In this document: one piece after another, positions 17,241-25,508 of the stretch
Numbering within the stretch: the first letter of the stretch is position 1
How the letters are laid out: each line of letters begins with the position of its first letter
Source of the DNA: Nonomuraea sp. NEAU-A123
GTDB taxonomy: Bacteria > Actinomycetota > Actinomycetes > Streptosporangiales > Streptosporangiaceae
NCBI RefSeq assembly: GCF_018603905.1
Contig: NZ_JAHFZZ010000034.1
Location: 1 to 64,000, forward strand
Reading direction: 5' to 3'
Length of the DNA stretch: 64,000 nucleotides
Notes under the pieces: generated by a model
Told to the model about the DNA's origin: nothing
Databases searched by the model: none
Seen by the model: the letters and a program-made list of their open reading frames with translations, nothing else
Position numbers and translations under genes: made by a program

Positions 17241-19458
17241 GCAGCCGGATCACCACGCTCTTCGAGGTCGGGGTGTTGGACGTCTCGGCCACCGAGTCGA
17301 GCGGCACCAGCACGTTCGTCTCCGGGAAGTAGGCCGCGCAGCAGCCTCGGGCCGTGGGGTAGGCGATCGCCCTGAACCCCCTGGCCGTACGTTCGCCGTC
17401 GGGCCACTCGCTGACCAGGTCCACCAGGTCGCCGTCGGCCAGCTCGCGCTCGGCCAGGTCGTCCGGGTGTACGAAGATCACCCGGCGGCCCGCCTTGACC
17501 CCGCGGTAGCGGTCGTCGAGCCCGTAGATCGTGGTGTTGTACTGGTCGTGGCTGCGGACGGTCTGCAGCAGCAGCCGGCCGGGCGGCACCCGCAGCACCT
17601 CCAGCTCGTTGACGGTGAAGTTGGCCTTCCCCGTCGCGGTGGGGAAGCGGCGCTCGTCCCTCGGCGCGTTGGGCAGCGCGAACCCGGCGGGCGCCCGCGC
17701 GTTGAAGTCCTCGAAGCCGGGGACGACCCGCGCGATGCGGTCCCTGATCGCACCGTAGTCGCGCTCGAACTCCGCCCACGGCACGTGCGGGTCGTCGGCG
17801 AAGAGCGCGCGTGCCAGCCGGCTGACCACGGCCACCTCCGGCAGCAGGTCCGGGGAGCCGGGCTTGAGCCTGCCCCGGGAGGCGTGGACGAGCCCCATCG
17901 AGTCCTCGACGGTCACGTAGCCGCCGGGATCGCGCTCGGTGCGCCCGAGCACCGGCAGGATCAGCGCCTCCTCGCCGCAGACCGCGTGGGAGCGGTTGAG
18001 CTTGGTGGACACCTGCACGGTCAGCCTGGTACGGCGCAGCGCGGCCTCCGTCACGTCACTGTCGGGCGTGGCCCGGACGAAGTTGCCGCCCATGCCGAAG
18101 AAGACCTTGGCCGTCCCGTCACGCATGGCACGGATCGCGTCGACCGTGTCGAGGCCGTGGCGGCGGGGCGGTTCGAAACCGAACTCCGCGCGCAGCGCGT
18201 CGAGAAAGGCCGCGGACGGCTTCTCGTAGATGCCCATCGTCCGGTCGCCCTGCACGTTGGAGTGGCCGCGCACCGGGCACACGCCCGCCCCGCTCCGGCC
18301 GACGTTGCCGCGCAGCAGCAGGAAGTTGACCACCTCCCTGATCGTCGCCACGGAGTTGCGGTGCTGGGTGAGGCCCATGGCCCAGCAGACGACGACCGAG
18401 CGGGCCGTACGGACCTCGCGCGCCGTCTCCTCCAGCTCCGCCCGGGTCAGGCCCGTCGCCTCGAGGACCCTCTCCCAGTCGAGCGCGCGCAGGTGCTTCT
18501 CCCACGCCTCGAACCCGTACGTGTGCTCGTCGATGAAGGCCCGGTCGGCACTGTCGAGGAGCAGCAGGGACAGCGCCTGGAACAGCGCCATGTCACCGTT
18601 GAGCCGGATCTGCAGGAACCGGTCGGCCAGCGCGGTGCCGCGGCCCGCCCCGGAGGGGCGCTGCGGGTTCTTGAAGCGCAGCAGGCCCGCCTCGGGCAGC
18701 GGGTTGACCGCGATGATCCGCGCCCCGCCGCGCTTGGCCCGCTCCAGCGCGGTGAGCATGCGGGGGTGGTTGGTGCCGGGGTTCTGGCCCACCACGAAGA
18801 TGAGCTCGGCCCGGTGCAGGTCCTCCAGCGACACCGTGCCCTTGCCGATTCCCAGCGTCTCGGTCAGGGCCGAGCCGCTGGACTCGTGGCACATGTTGGA
18901 GCAGTCGGGCAGGTTGTTGGTGCCGAACCTGCGCACGAGGAGCTGGTAGGCGAAGGCCGCCTCGTTGGAGGTGCGGCCGGAGGTGTAGAAGACGGCCTCG
19001 TCGGGGCTGTCGAGGGCGCGCAACTCCCTGGCGATGATCTCGAACGCCCGCGACCAGGTGATCGGCTGGTAGTGCTCCGCGCCGGGCGGCTTGTGCATCG
19101 GCTCGGTCAGCCGGCCCTGCTTGCCGAGCCAGTGGTCACTGCGGACGGCCAGGTCCGCCACCGGGTGCGCGGCGAAGAACTCCCGCCCGACCCGGCGCGT
19201 GGTGGCCTCCTCGGCGACGGCCTTCGCGCCGTTCTCGCAGAACTCGGCGGGGCTGCGGTGCTCGCCCTCGGGCCAGGCGCAGCCGGGACAGTCGAAGCCG
19301 TCCTTCTGGTTCACCCGCAGCAGCGTGCGCGCGGTGCGCGCGACGCCCATCTCGCGATGGGCGATCTCCAGCGCGTGCCCCACGGCGGGCAGCCCGCCCG
19401 CCCACTCCTTGGGCGGGCCGACCCTCAGCCCCTCGTCTTCGTTCTCGCCCGTCACCAT
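17206..19458 (-). CDS. FdhF/YdeP-type molybdopterin formate dehydrogenase-like oxidoreductase
   Basis: 750 residues. The N-terminal DGFDCPGCAWP with the CxxC pair, the active-site region CSNMCHESSG, and the C-terminal molydopterin dinucleotide-binding domain (LLLQTVRSHDQYNTTIYG, then GDLVDLVSEW) define the FdhF/YdeP family of the molybdopterin oxidoreductases. A Cys in NMCHESSG occupies the place where selenocysteine or cysteine binds molybdenum. The family's substrate is not always formate, but the formate-generating neighbours (purU, mycothiol aldehyde dehydrogenase) make formate to CO2 the best guess. No FdhD or electron-transfer partner is adjacent. The start overlaps the oxygenase stop by one base (TGATG). 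Confidence 0.85.
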   Translation of the reverse strand: MVTGENEDEGLRVGPPKEWAGGLPAVGHALEIAHREMGVARTARTLLRVNQKDGFDCPGCAWPEGEHRSPAEFCENGAKAVAEEATTRRVGREFFAAHPVADLAVRSDHWLGKQGRLTEPMHKPPGAEHYQPITWSRAFEIIARELRALDSPDEAVFYTSGRTSNEAAFAYQLLVRRFGTNNLPDCSNMCHESSGSALTETLGIGKGTVSLEDLHRAELIFVVGQNPGTNHPRMLTALERAKRGGARIIAVNPLPEAGLLRFKNPQRPSGAGRGTALADRFLQIRLNGDMALFQALSLLLLDSADRAFIDEHTYGFEAWEKHLRALDWERVLEATGLTRAELEETAREVRTARSVVVCWAMGLTQHRNSVATIREVVNFLLLRGNVGRSGAGVCPVRGHSNVQGDRTMGIYEKPSAAFLDALRAEFGFEPPRRHGLDTVDAIRAMRDGTAKVFFGMGGNFVRATPDSDVTEAALRRTRLTVQVSTKLNRSHAVCGEEALILPVLGRTERDPGGYVTVEDSMGLVHASRGRLKPGSPDLLPEVAVVSRLARALFADDPHVPWAEFERDYGAIRDRIARVVPGFEDFNARAPAGFALPNAPRDERRFPTATGKANFTVNELEVLRVPPGRLLLQTVRSHDQYNTTIYGLDDRYRGVKAGRRVIFVHPDDLAERELADGDLVDLVSEWPDGERTARGFRAIAYPTARGCCAAYFPETNVLVPLDSVAETSNTPTSKSVVIRLLRAGPRSPAGG

Positions 19459-20573
19459 CAGCCGATCCGGTCCTGGACCCACTCGTGGAAGGCGCCGATG
19501 TGGTGCTCGCTGGGCACCAGCACGCCGCCCTCGCGGTACGTACGTGAGCTCATGGCGGGCTGGCAGCGCTCGCAGGCGTCGAAGTCCTGCTCGTTGACGC
19601 GGTGGAAGAGCTCGACCGACTTGTCCAGGTCCTTGCCCGCGGCCACCACGTCGGGCAGGTAGAGCCAGTCGCATTCGACCACCGTGCGATCGACCGCGAG
19701 CGGGAACATGCGGTGCAGGATCACGTGATCGGGCACCAGGTTGATGAAGACCTGCGGCTTGATGGTGATGGCGTAGTAGCGCCGGTCCTGGTCCTCGGTC
19801 ACGCCGGGGATGCGGCTGAGCCCGGCCGAGCCGTCGACGGTGAAGCCCTCGATCCGCTCGCCGAACTCCGCGCCGTGGCCGACGAAGTACTGGGCGGCGA
19901 ACCCATCGGCGAACTCGGGCAGCACCTCGGTCAGCTCGGGGTGGATCGTGGCGCAGTGGTAGCACTCCATGAAGTTCTCGACGATGAGCTTCCAGTTGGC
20001 CTTGACGTCGTAGACGATCCGCCGGCCCACCGACAATCCGGCCACGTCGTAGTTGTCGATCAGGTCCAGCGCGCCCAGCCGCTCGGCCACCGCCCCCTGC
20101 ACGTCCCGCTCGAACGGCGGCGGCTCGTCGGCCAGGCACACCCACACGTAGCCGAGCCACTCGCGCACGTGCGCCTTGACCAGCCCGTACCGCACCCGGT
20201 CCAGGTCGGCCATCTTGGTCAGGTTGGGCGCCGCGATCAGCTTGCCGTCGAGGTCGTAGGTCCACGCGTGATACGCGCACTGGAAGGCCCGCTTGACCTC
20301 GCCCGACTCCTCCGTGCACAAGGTGGCGCCACGGTGGCGGCAGACGTTGAAGAAGGCGCGGACCGACCCGTCGCGTGCCCGGCTGATGAGCATGCTCTCG
20401 GTGCCGACCTGCACCGTCTTGAAGGCACCCGGTTTGGGCAGGTCGGACGAGCGCACCGCGCAGAACCACATCGTCTCGAAGATGTTCCGCTGCTCCAGCG
20501 CGAAGATCTCCGGATCGGTGTAGAAGCGGCCCGGGAGGGTGGGGATCACGCTGGAGGTGGTTGAAGTGGTCAC
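19458..20573 (-). CDS. Rieske oxygenase, probable glycine betaine monooxygenase large subunit
   Basis: 371 residues. The Rieske [2Fe-2S] site is visible as CRHRG, then CAYHAWTYDLDGKL, giving the C-x-H...C-x2-H pattern at about residues 78-101. The mononuclear iron site has NFMECYHCATIHPEL with two His, and an Asp later in the chain. The family is that of glycine betaine monooxygenase GbcA and plant choline monooxygenase. It would demethylate glycine betaine to dimethylglycine, releasing formaldehyde, and needs a reductase, supplied by the two upstream genes. A GTG start at 20573 has GAGGAG about seven bases before it. Choline monooxygenase activity is a weaker alternative because betA is present. 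Confidence 0.88.
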   Translation of the reverse strand: MTTSTTSSVIPTLPGRFYTDPEIFALEQRNIFETMWFCAVRSSDLPKPGAFKTVQVGTESMLISRARDGSVRAFFNVCRHRGATLCTEESGEVKRAFQCAYHAWTYDLDGKLIAAPNLTKMADLDRVRYGLVKAHVREWLGYVWVCLADEPPPFERDVQGAVAERLGALDLIDNYDVAGLSVGRRIVYDVKANWKLIVENFMECYHCATIHPELTEVLPEFADGFAAQYFVGHGAEFGERIEGFTVDGSAGLSRIPGVTEDQDRRYYAITIKPQVFINLVPDHVILHRMFPLAVDRTVVECDWLYLPDVVAAGKDLDKSVELFHRVNEQDFDACERCQPAMSSRTYREGGVLVPSEHHIGAFHEWVQDRIG

Positions 20574-20629
20574 GGGACTACTCCTCTATGTAACGGGCCG
20601 GGTCAGTGTCCTCGGCGGATCGATCCGCA

Positions 20630-21715
20630 TCACAGCACCACCACAGAGCGGAGCACCGCGCCGTGGTGCATCTTGGCGAAGGCGTCCTCGACGTCGCCCA
20701 ACCCGATGGTCTCGGTGACGAACGCGTCGAGGTCGAAGCGGCCCTGCAGATAGAGGGAGACCAGCATGGGGAAGTCGCGGCTCGGCAGGCAGTCGCCGTA
20801 CCAGCTCGACTTCAGCGCGCCGCCGCGGCCGAAGACGTCGAGCAGCGGCAGCTCCAGCGTCATCTCCGGGGTGGGCACGCCCACGAGGACGGCGGTCCCG
20901 GCCAGGTCCCGGGCGTAGAACGCCTGCTTGAACGTCTCCGGCCGGCCCACGGCGTCGATCACGACGTCGGCGCCGAAGCCGCCGGTGAGCTCCCTGATCC
21001 GCTCGACCGGGTCGGCCTGCCCGGCGTTCACGGTGTGGGTCGCGCCGATGCCACGCGCCCAGTCGAGCTTCCTGTCGTCCACGTCGACGGCGATGATCGT
21101 CGTGGCGCCGGCCAGCCGCGCTCCGGCGATCGCCGCGTTGCCGACGCCGCCGCAGCCGATGACCGCGACCGAGTCGCCGCGGCTGACCGCGCCGGTGTTC
21201 ACGGCGGCGCCCAGCCCGGCCATCACGCCGCAGCCGAGCAGCCCGGCGGCGGCCGGGGAGGCGGCCGGGTCGACCTTGGTGCACTGCCCCGCGGCCACCA
21301 GCGTCTTCTCGGTGAACGCGCCGATGCCGAGCGCGGGGCTGAGCGGCGTGCCGTCCGCCAGCGTCATCTTCTGGGTGGCGTTGTGGGTGGCGAAGCAGTA
21401 CTGCGGGCGGCCCCTCAGGCAGGACCGGCAGGACCCGCACACCGCCCGCCAGTTGAGGATCACGAAATCGCCGGGCGCCACGTCGCTGACATCGGGGCCG
21501 ACGGCCTCGACCACTCCGGCGGCCTCGTGGCCGAGCAGGAACGGGAAGTCGTCGTTGATGCCGCCCTCGCGGTAGTGCAGGTCGGTGTGGCAGACGCCGC
21601 AGGCCTGCACCTTGACCAGCGCCTCGCCGGGACCTGGGTCCGGCACGATGATCGTCTCCAGGCTGACCGGCTTGCCCTTGCCCATCGCGACCACGCCGCG
21701 TACTTCATGAGCCAT
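20630..21715 (-). CDS. mscR: S-(hydroxymethyl)mycothiol dehydrogenase
   Basis: 361-residue zinc-dependent medium-chain alcohol dehydrogenase. The catalytic zinc ligands are in ACGVCHTDLH and LLGHEAAG; the structural zinc site has four Cys in CGSCRSCLRGRPQYC. The cofactor motif is VIGCGGVGNAAIAG. The overall fold and cysteine pattern match class III-like mycothiol-dependent formaldehyde dehydrogenase, which oxidises the mycothiol adduct of formaldehyde to formylmycothiol. It is the expected detoxification step for formaldehyde from the oxygenase encoded next to it. AGGAG lies seven bases before the ATG. Mycothiol use also points to an actinobacterial host. Confidence 0.9.
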   Translation of the reverse strand: MAHEVRGVVAMGKGKPVSLETIIVPDPGPGEALVKVQACGVCHTDLHYREGGINDDFPFLLGHEAAGVVEAVGPDVSDVAPGDFVILNWRAVCGSCRSCLRGRPQYCFATHNATQKMTLADGTPLSPALGIGAFTEKTLVAAGQCTKVDPAASPAAAGLLGCGVMAGLGAAVNTGAVSRGDSVAVIGCGGVGNAAIAGARLAGATTIIAVDVDDRKLDWARGIGATHTVNAGQADPVERIRELTGGFGADVVIDAVGRPETFKQAFYARDLAGTAVLVGVPTPEMTLELPLLDVFGRGGALKSSWYGDCLPSRDFPMLVSLYLQGRFDLDAFVTETIGLGDVEDAFAKMHHGAVLRSVVVL

Positions 21716-21729
21716 GATTCACTCCTGTT

Positions 21730-22902
21730 TCAGCCGGTCTGGACCGGCGCGGTCTCCAAATGGCGGCGCCAGCGGGTGAACAGCCGGACCTGGTTGACAC
21801 CCAGCACCGCCACGAGCCGGTCCCCCTGCCGGTAGGCGGCGAGGAAGCTGTGGTCGGCCGGGTCGCCCTCCTCCACGGTCACCGTGTCCGCGTCGCCGGC
21901 GTGCCCGATGAACTGGATCTTCACGTCGAACTGGTCGGACCAGAAGTAGGCCGGGCGCGCGGGCTCGGGGCGGGCGGTGCCGGCGGACAGCAGCGTTGCC
22001 GCCGCGACGGCGGCCCGCTGGCGGGCGCCGGTCCAGTGTTCGACCCGGTGGTGCCTGCCCCGCACCGGGTCGTACCAGGCCGCGCAGTCGCCGACCGCGA
22101 CGATGCCCGGCGCGGAGGTGCCGCCGCCCTCGTCGCAGAGCACCCCGTCGCCCAGTTCGACACCGCTCCCGTGGAGCCAGCCGGTGCTGGGCACCGCGCC
22201 GATCCCGACGACCACGACATCGGCGGGCAGGTGCGTGCCGTCGGCCAGCCGTACGCCGTCGGCCCGGTCCGTTCCGGTCACCTCGGTGACGTAGGCGTGG
22301 CGTACCAGCCGGACGCCGCGCCGCTCGTGCAGGTCGGCGATGACGCGCCCCATCGTGGGGCCGACGACGGCGGCCAGCGGCGCCTCCCCCGATTCGACGA
22401 GGGTCACGTCGAGGCCGAGTTCGCGGGCGGTGGCGGCGACCTCGGCGCCGATGAAGCCGCCGCCGATCACCACCAGCCTCCTGGCGGTCGCCAGGTCGGC
22501 GCGCAGCGCGCGAGCGTCGTCGAGGGTGCGCAGCGTGTGCACCCCGCGCAACGCCTCCGTCCCCGGCAGCGTGCGCGCGGCCGCGCCGGTGGCGATCACG
22601 ATGCCGTCCGCCACGAGCGACGTGCCGTCGCTCAGCGTGATCCGGCGGGCGGTCGCGTCCAGGCCGGTGGCGGCCACGCCCAGCCGCCAGTCGATGTCCT
22701 GCTGCTCACCGCCGCCCTCCAGCGCCAGGTCGGACTCGCCGATCACGCCCTTGAGGAAGTCCTTGGACAGGGGTGGCCGGTCGTAGGGCCGGTGCTCCTC
22801 GGCGCCGACGACGACGAGCCGCCCCCCGTAGCCCTGGCTGCGCAGGGCCCGCGCCGTCAGCAGCCCGGCCAGCGAGGCGCCGACCACGCAGACCGTCTTC
22901 AC
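21730..22902 (-). CDS. Ferredoxin/rubredoxin reductase (FAD, NAD(P)H)
   Basis: 390 residues with two dinucleotide-binding motifs: VCVVGASLAGLLTARALRSQ near the start and LVVIGGGFIGAEVAATAREL in the middle. A third FAD-binding segment (GIVAVGDCAAW) follows, then the C-terminal reductase domain with YFWSDQFDVKIQFIGHA. This is the class that feeds Rieske oxygenases. The GTG start overlaps the ferredoxin stop (GTGA), so the pair is co-translated. It would move electrons from NAD(P)H to the ferredoxin and on to the betaine monooxygenase at 19458-20573. Confidence 0.92.
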   Translation of the reverse strand: MKTVCVVGASLAGLLTARALRSQGYGGRLVVVGAEEHRPYDRPPLSKDFLKGVIGESDLALEGGGEQQDIDWRLGVAATGLDATARRITLSDGTSLVADGIVIATGAAARTLPGTEALRGVHTLRTLDDARALRADLATARRLVVIGGGFIGAEVAATARELGLDVTLVESGEAPLAAVVGPTMGRVIADLHERRGVRLVRHAYVTEVTGTDRADGVRLADGTHLPADVVVVGIGAVPSTGWLHGSGVELGDGVLCDEGGGTSAPGIVAVGDCAAWYDPVRGRHHRVEHWTGARQRAAVAAATLLSAGTARPEPARPAYFWSDQFDVKIQFIGHAGDADTVTVEEGDPADHSFLAAYRQGDRLVAVLGVNQVRLFTRWRRHLETAPVQTG

Positions 22903-23252
22903 GCCTGCCCTTTCAGGGTGACGCCCGGCGGCAGGTTGGGCGGCGCGTCCGACGGCACGACGTGGATGACGTCGTTCTCGACGACGACCTGGTGGACGCG
23001 GACCGGCCGCTTCGCGGGAGGGGCGTCCACCTCGCCGGTGCGCAGGTTGAACCGGGAGGCGTGCAGCGGGCACTCGATCTCGCAGCCCTCCAGCCAGCCG
23101 TCGGCCAGCGAGGCATCTTGATGGGTGCACGTGTCGTCGATCGCCAGGATGTCGCCCTCGTCGGTGTGGAAGACCGCGATGGGCGGATCGACAACATCGA
23201 GACGGAGGGCCTCACCTCGCGGCAGTGACGCGAGAGGGCACACTGGGATCAT
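22899..23252 (-). CDS. Rieske-type ferredoxin
   Basis: 117 residues, one Rieske domain. The cluster ligands are seen in CTHQDASLADG and CPLHASRFNLRTG (C-x-H and C-x2-H). Size and sequence fit bacterial ring-hydroxylating dioxygenase ferredoxins (BphF/NirD-like). It is the first gene of a five-gene operon with reductase, mycothiol dehydrogenase, oxygenase and formate dehydrogenase, and would be the electron carrier. ATG 23252 is used; GTG 23258 two codons upstream is possible and neither has a clear ribosome site. Confidence 0.9.
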   Translation of the reverse strand: MIPVCPLASLPRGEALRLDVVDPPIAVFHTDEGDILAIDDTCTHQDASLADGWLEGCEIECPLHASRFNLRTGEVDAPPAKRPVRVHQVVVENDVIHVVPSDAPPNLPPGVTLKGQA

Positions 23253-23263
23253 TGTCACACCCC

Positions 23264-23300
23264 GGTTTCACAACGAGCAACGTCTAGCGCTATACGCAAC
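23264..23300. promoter_or_regulatory. Operator-like elements upstream of the ferredoxin operon
   Basis: GTTTCACAACGAGCAAC (about 23265-23281) and CTAGCGCTATACGCAAC (23284-23300) closely match the pair of elements in the betA/IclR gap. They sit right at the expected promoter of the Rieske operon, making it part of the same regulon. Confidence 0.55.
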
Positions 23301-23445
23301 AGATTGAGGGCGCGAAATGCGGATGTCAAGACTGTTTGCGATGACTTCCGACAGGGTTTCCGATTAGCCCGACGGCGGCCAGCCCCACCCAGGAACCGGC
23401 CCGCCGCCATGCCGCGCCGGTCGGCGGTCCGAGCACACGACGAAA
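23301..23445. other. Intergenic DNA left of the Nudix operon
   Basis: The gene-free interval 23301-23623 separates the minus-strand betaine block from the plus-strand Nudix operon. Apart from the hairpin and palindrome listed separately I see no gene. It is the junction between two functionally unrelated clusters. Confidence 0.4.
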
Positions 23446-23470
23446 GGCCGGTCCCGATACGGGACCGGCC
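23446..23470. terminator. 10-bp hairpin in the intergenic region before the Nudix gene
   Basis: Arms 23446-23455 and 23461-23470 are perfectly complementary with a 5-base loop. There is no T-tract. Nearby genes point away on both sides, so it is more likely an insulator or a remnant terminator than the end of a known operon. Confidence 0.45.
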
Positions 23471-23590
23471 GTCATCAGAGCGCTATGACGACGCGTTCAA
23501 CGAACGGGTGAGCCAGTGACGGCGCGGCCGAGCGTGGTCCCCGCCAAGGCGGCGATATCCGGGTCGCCACCATCACCATTCCGCTACTTC

Positions 23591-23605
23591 TTGTCAGTCT
23601 GACAA
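23591..23605. promoter_or_regulatory. Perfect palindrome TTGTCAGTCTGACAA before the Nudix regulator
   Basis: A 15-base perfect inverted repeat around a central T lies 19 bases before the start of the Nudix-winged-helix gene. Position and symmetry suggest an autoregulatory operator for that protein. Confidence 0.55.
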
Positions 23606-23623
23606 AAAGCTAAGCTCCAGCAC

Positions 23624-24427
23624 ATGTCCGACACCTTGTGGGTACCACCGTCCGTCTTGCTTGCCGTTGATCTGGTGATCTTGACCTTGCGCGGGATACG
23701 CCTGAGCGTGCTGCTCGTCGAGCGCGGGATCGACCCCTACAAGGGCATGCTCGCGCTGCCCGGTGGGTTTCTGCGGCACGTGGAGGAGGACCTCGCCGCA
23801 GCCGCTCGGCGAGAGCTCGAGGAGGAGACCCGCCTCGATGTCACGACCCTCCGCCTGGAGCAACTCGGTGTCTACGGGGACCCGGCCCGGGACCCTCGCG
23901 GCCGGGTGGTGTCCGTGGCCTATTTGGCCATCGCGCCCAGCCTGCCGGAACCCGCCGCTGGCACGGATGCGTCCGACGCGGAATGGCACTCCGTCGACCG
24001 AGTGCTCTCTGGTGACACCAGCCTTGCCTTCGACCACCAGAAGATCGTCAAGGACGGCGTGGAATGCGCCCGCGTCAAGCTTGAACGCTCTGCCCTCGCG
24101 ACGGCGTTCTGCGGACCGACCTTCACCATCACGCAGCTGCAGGACGTGTACGAGGCGGTTTGGGGGATGTCCCTGGACCCTCGGAACTTCTATCGCAAAG
24201 TCCAGAAGGTGGAGGGCTTCATTGTCCCGGCTGGGGCGGCTCGCAAGGCGGCTACCGGCAGGCCGGCCCGACTGTTCAAAGCGGGCCCGCGCACGATTCT
24301 CTCCCCGCCCATGGTTCGACCCGGTGAAACATCGAGCGCAGAGGAGCTGAAGAGTGAACAGACACCACGTGGTGATACTGACCGCGCTGGATCTCGAGTA
24401 CCAAGCGATCCGGGAACTACTCGTTGA
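23624..24427 (+). CDS. NrtR-like Nudix hydrolase-winged helix regulator
   Basis: 267 residues. The Nudix domain spans about residues 8-145. The Nudix box (residues 48-70) reads GGFLRHVEEDLAAAARRELE and continues EETRL; it keeps the R-E-x-x-E-E core but has Thr where Gly is usual. The C-terminal part, about residues 160-205 (TFTITQLQDVYEAVWG, then FYRKVQKVEGFIV), is the winged helix typical of NrtR, a repressor that senses ADP-ribose or NAD-related compounds. The last 60 residues are Pro/Gly-rich and poorly conserved-looking. It overlaps the next gene by 74 bases, so it is the first gene of a three-gene operon and probably its regulator; a palindrome sits in front. Confidence 0.82.
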   Translation: MSDTLWVPPSVLLAVDLVILTLRGIRLSVLLVERGIDPYKGMLALPGGFLRHVEEDLAAAARRELEEETRLDVTTLRLEQLGVYGDPARDPRGRVVSVAYLAIAPSLPEPAAGTDASDAEWHSVDRVLSGDTSLAFDHQKIVKDGVECARVKLERSALATAFCGPTFTITQLQDVYEAVWGMSLDPRNFYRKVQKVEGFIVPAGAARKAATGRPARLFKAGPRTILSPPMVRPGETSSAEELKSEQTPRGDTDRAGSRVPSDPGTTR

Positions 24428-25508
24428 ACCGGACGTGCATCGCCATCGGCACGGCACGCGATTCGAGGTCGGCGCCCTCAGGGATGGCCGTTGCACCCTG
24501 GCTCTGGCGCACGTGGGCACGGGCAACCAGTCGGCTGCGGTCCTGGCCGAGCGGGCGATCGCAGAGTTCAGCCCGGCGGCGCTGCTCTTCGTAGGAGTGG
24601 CGGGCGCACTCCATTCCCACATCAACCTGGGTGACGTGGTCGTGGCCACACGCGTATACGCCTATCACGGTGGGACGAGCGAGGACGGCGGACTCAAGAG
24701 TCGTCCTCGCAGTTGGGAAACCTCGCACGCGGCAGACCAGGTCGCCCGACACATCGCTCGCACCGGGGCCTGGACGGACGGCGGTCCGGCGCCCACCGTG
24801 CACTTCGGCGCCATCGCCGCCGGCGAGGTGGTGCTCAACTCCAGGACCTCAGGACATGCCCGGTGGATCAATCAGAACTACAACGACGCGTTCGCCGTCG
24901 AGATGGAAGGCGCTGGCGTAGCGCAGGCCGGCCATCTGAACGGCGCCTTGCCGGTGGTCGTCATCCGTGGAATCAGCGACAGGGCCGACGGAACCAAGGA
25001 GGTCACGGACCGAGCGCTGTGGCAACAGCGCGCCGTGGCCAACGCGGCCGCATTCGCGGCGGCGCTGGCCGAGGAGATCGCCGCTGAGGACAGGGACGGC
25101 AACTGGGCCGGGACACCGGCGAAGGCGAGGGGAGCAGAGATGGGGAGACAGCCGGTGACCTACAACATCGCCCGTGACAACGCGCAAGTAGGAGTGCAAG
25201 TCGGAGTGGTACACGGTGACGTCAGGAACGGCCCGGACGGCCGCCCGTCGACAGACCTGGCTGCAGCGCTCGCGCGATTCCGCGAGATGCTCCATTCCGC
25301 CCAGGCCGACGGCCGTCTGGACGGAGACGACTGCGAGGCGGCGAAGGCAGAGCTGGCCGTGGCGGACGAGGCCATGAGGTCAGCGGAACCCGAGAGCGCG
25401 AGCAAGGTCAAAGTGGCGCTCAAGAAGCTGCGGGGCCTGGTCAGCGACGTTGCCGAGTTGGCTACCGAGCTGGCGGCCATCATCGCCTTGACCAAGGGCA
25501 CGTCATGA
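24354..25508 (+). CDS. MTA/SAH nucleosidase-like enzyme with amyloid-like motif and helical tail
   Basis: 384 residues. Residues 1-240 form a PNP_UDP_1/MTAN nucleosidase fold. Catalytic positions of the E. coli enzyme appear kept: Glu15 in LTALDLEYQAI, Glu185 in VEMEGAGVAQ and Asp209 in GISDRADG. Family substrates are methylthioadenosine and S-adenosylhomocysteine; in defence systems related nucleosidases attack nucleotides, so the substrate here is open. After a linker, residues 279-290 are VGVQVGVVHGDV, also found in the downstream protein. The last 90 residues form an Ala/Glu-rich helical domain ending in a hydrophobic helix (VAELATELAAIIALTKG). GTG 24354 has GAGGAG eight bases upstream. 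Stop and next start overlap (ATGA). The fusion suggests an effector recruited by motif-mediated assembly. Confidence 0.85.
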   Translation: MNRHHVVILTALDLEYQAIRELLVEPDVHRHRHGTRFEVGALRDGRCTLALAHVGTGNQSAAVLAERAIAEFSPAALLFVGVAGALHSHINLGDVVVATRVYAYHGGTSEDGGLKSRPRSWETSHAADQVARHIARTGAWTDGGPAPTVHFGAIAAGEVVLNSRTSGHARWINQNYNDAFAVEMEGAGVAQAGHLNGALPVVVIRGISDRADGTKEVTDRALWQQRAVANAAAFAAALAEEIAAEDRDGNWAGTPAKARGAEMGRQPVTYNIARDNAQVGVQVGVVHGDVRNGPDGRPSTDLAAALARFREMLHSAQADGRLDGDDCEAAKAELAVADEAMRSAEPESASKVKVALKKLRGLVSDVAELATELAAIIALTKGTS

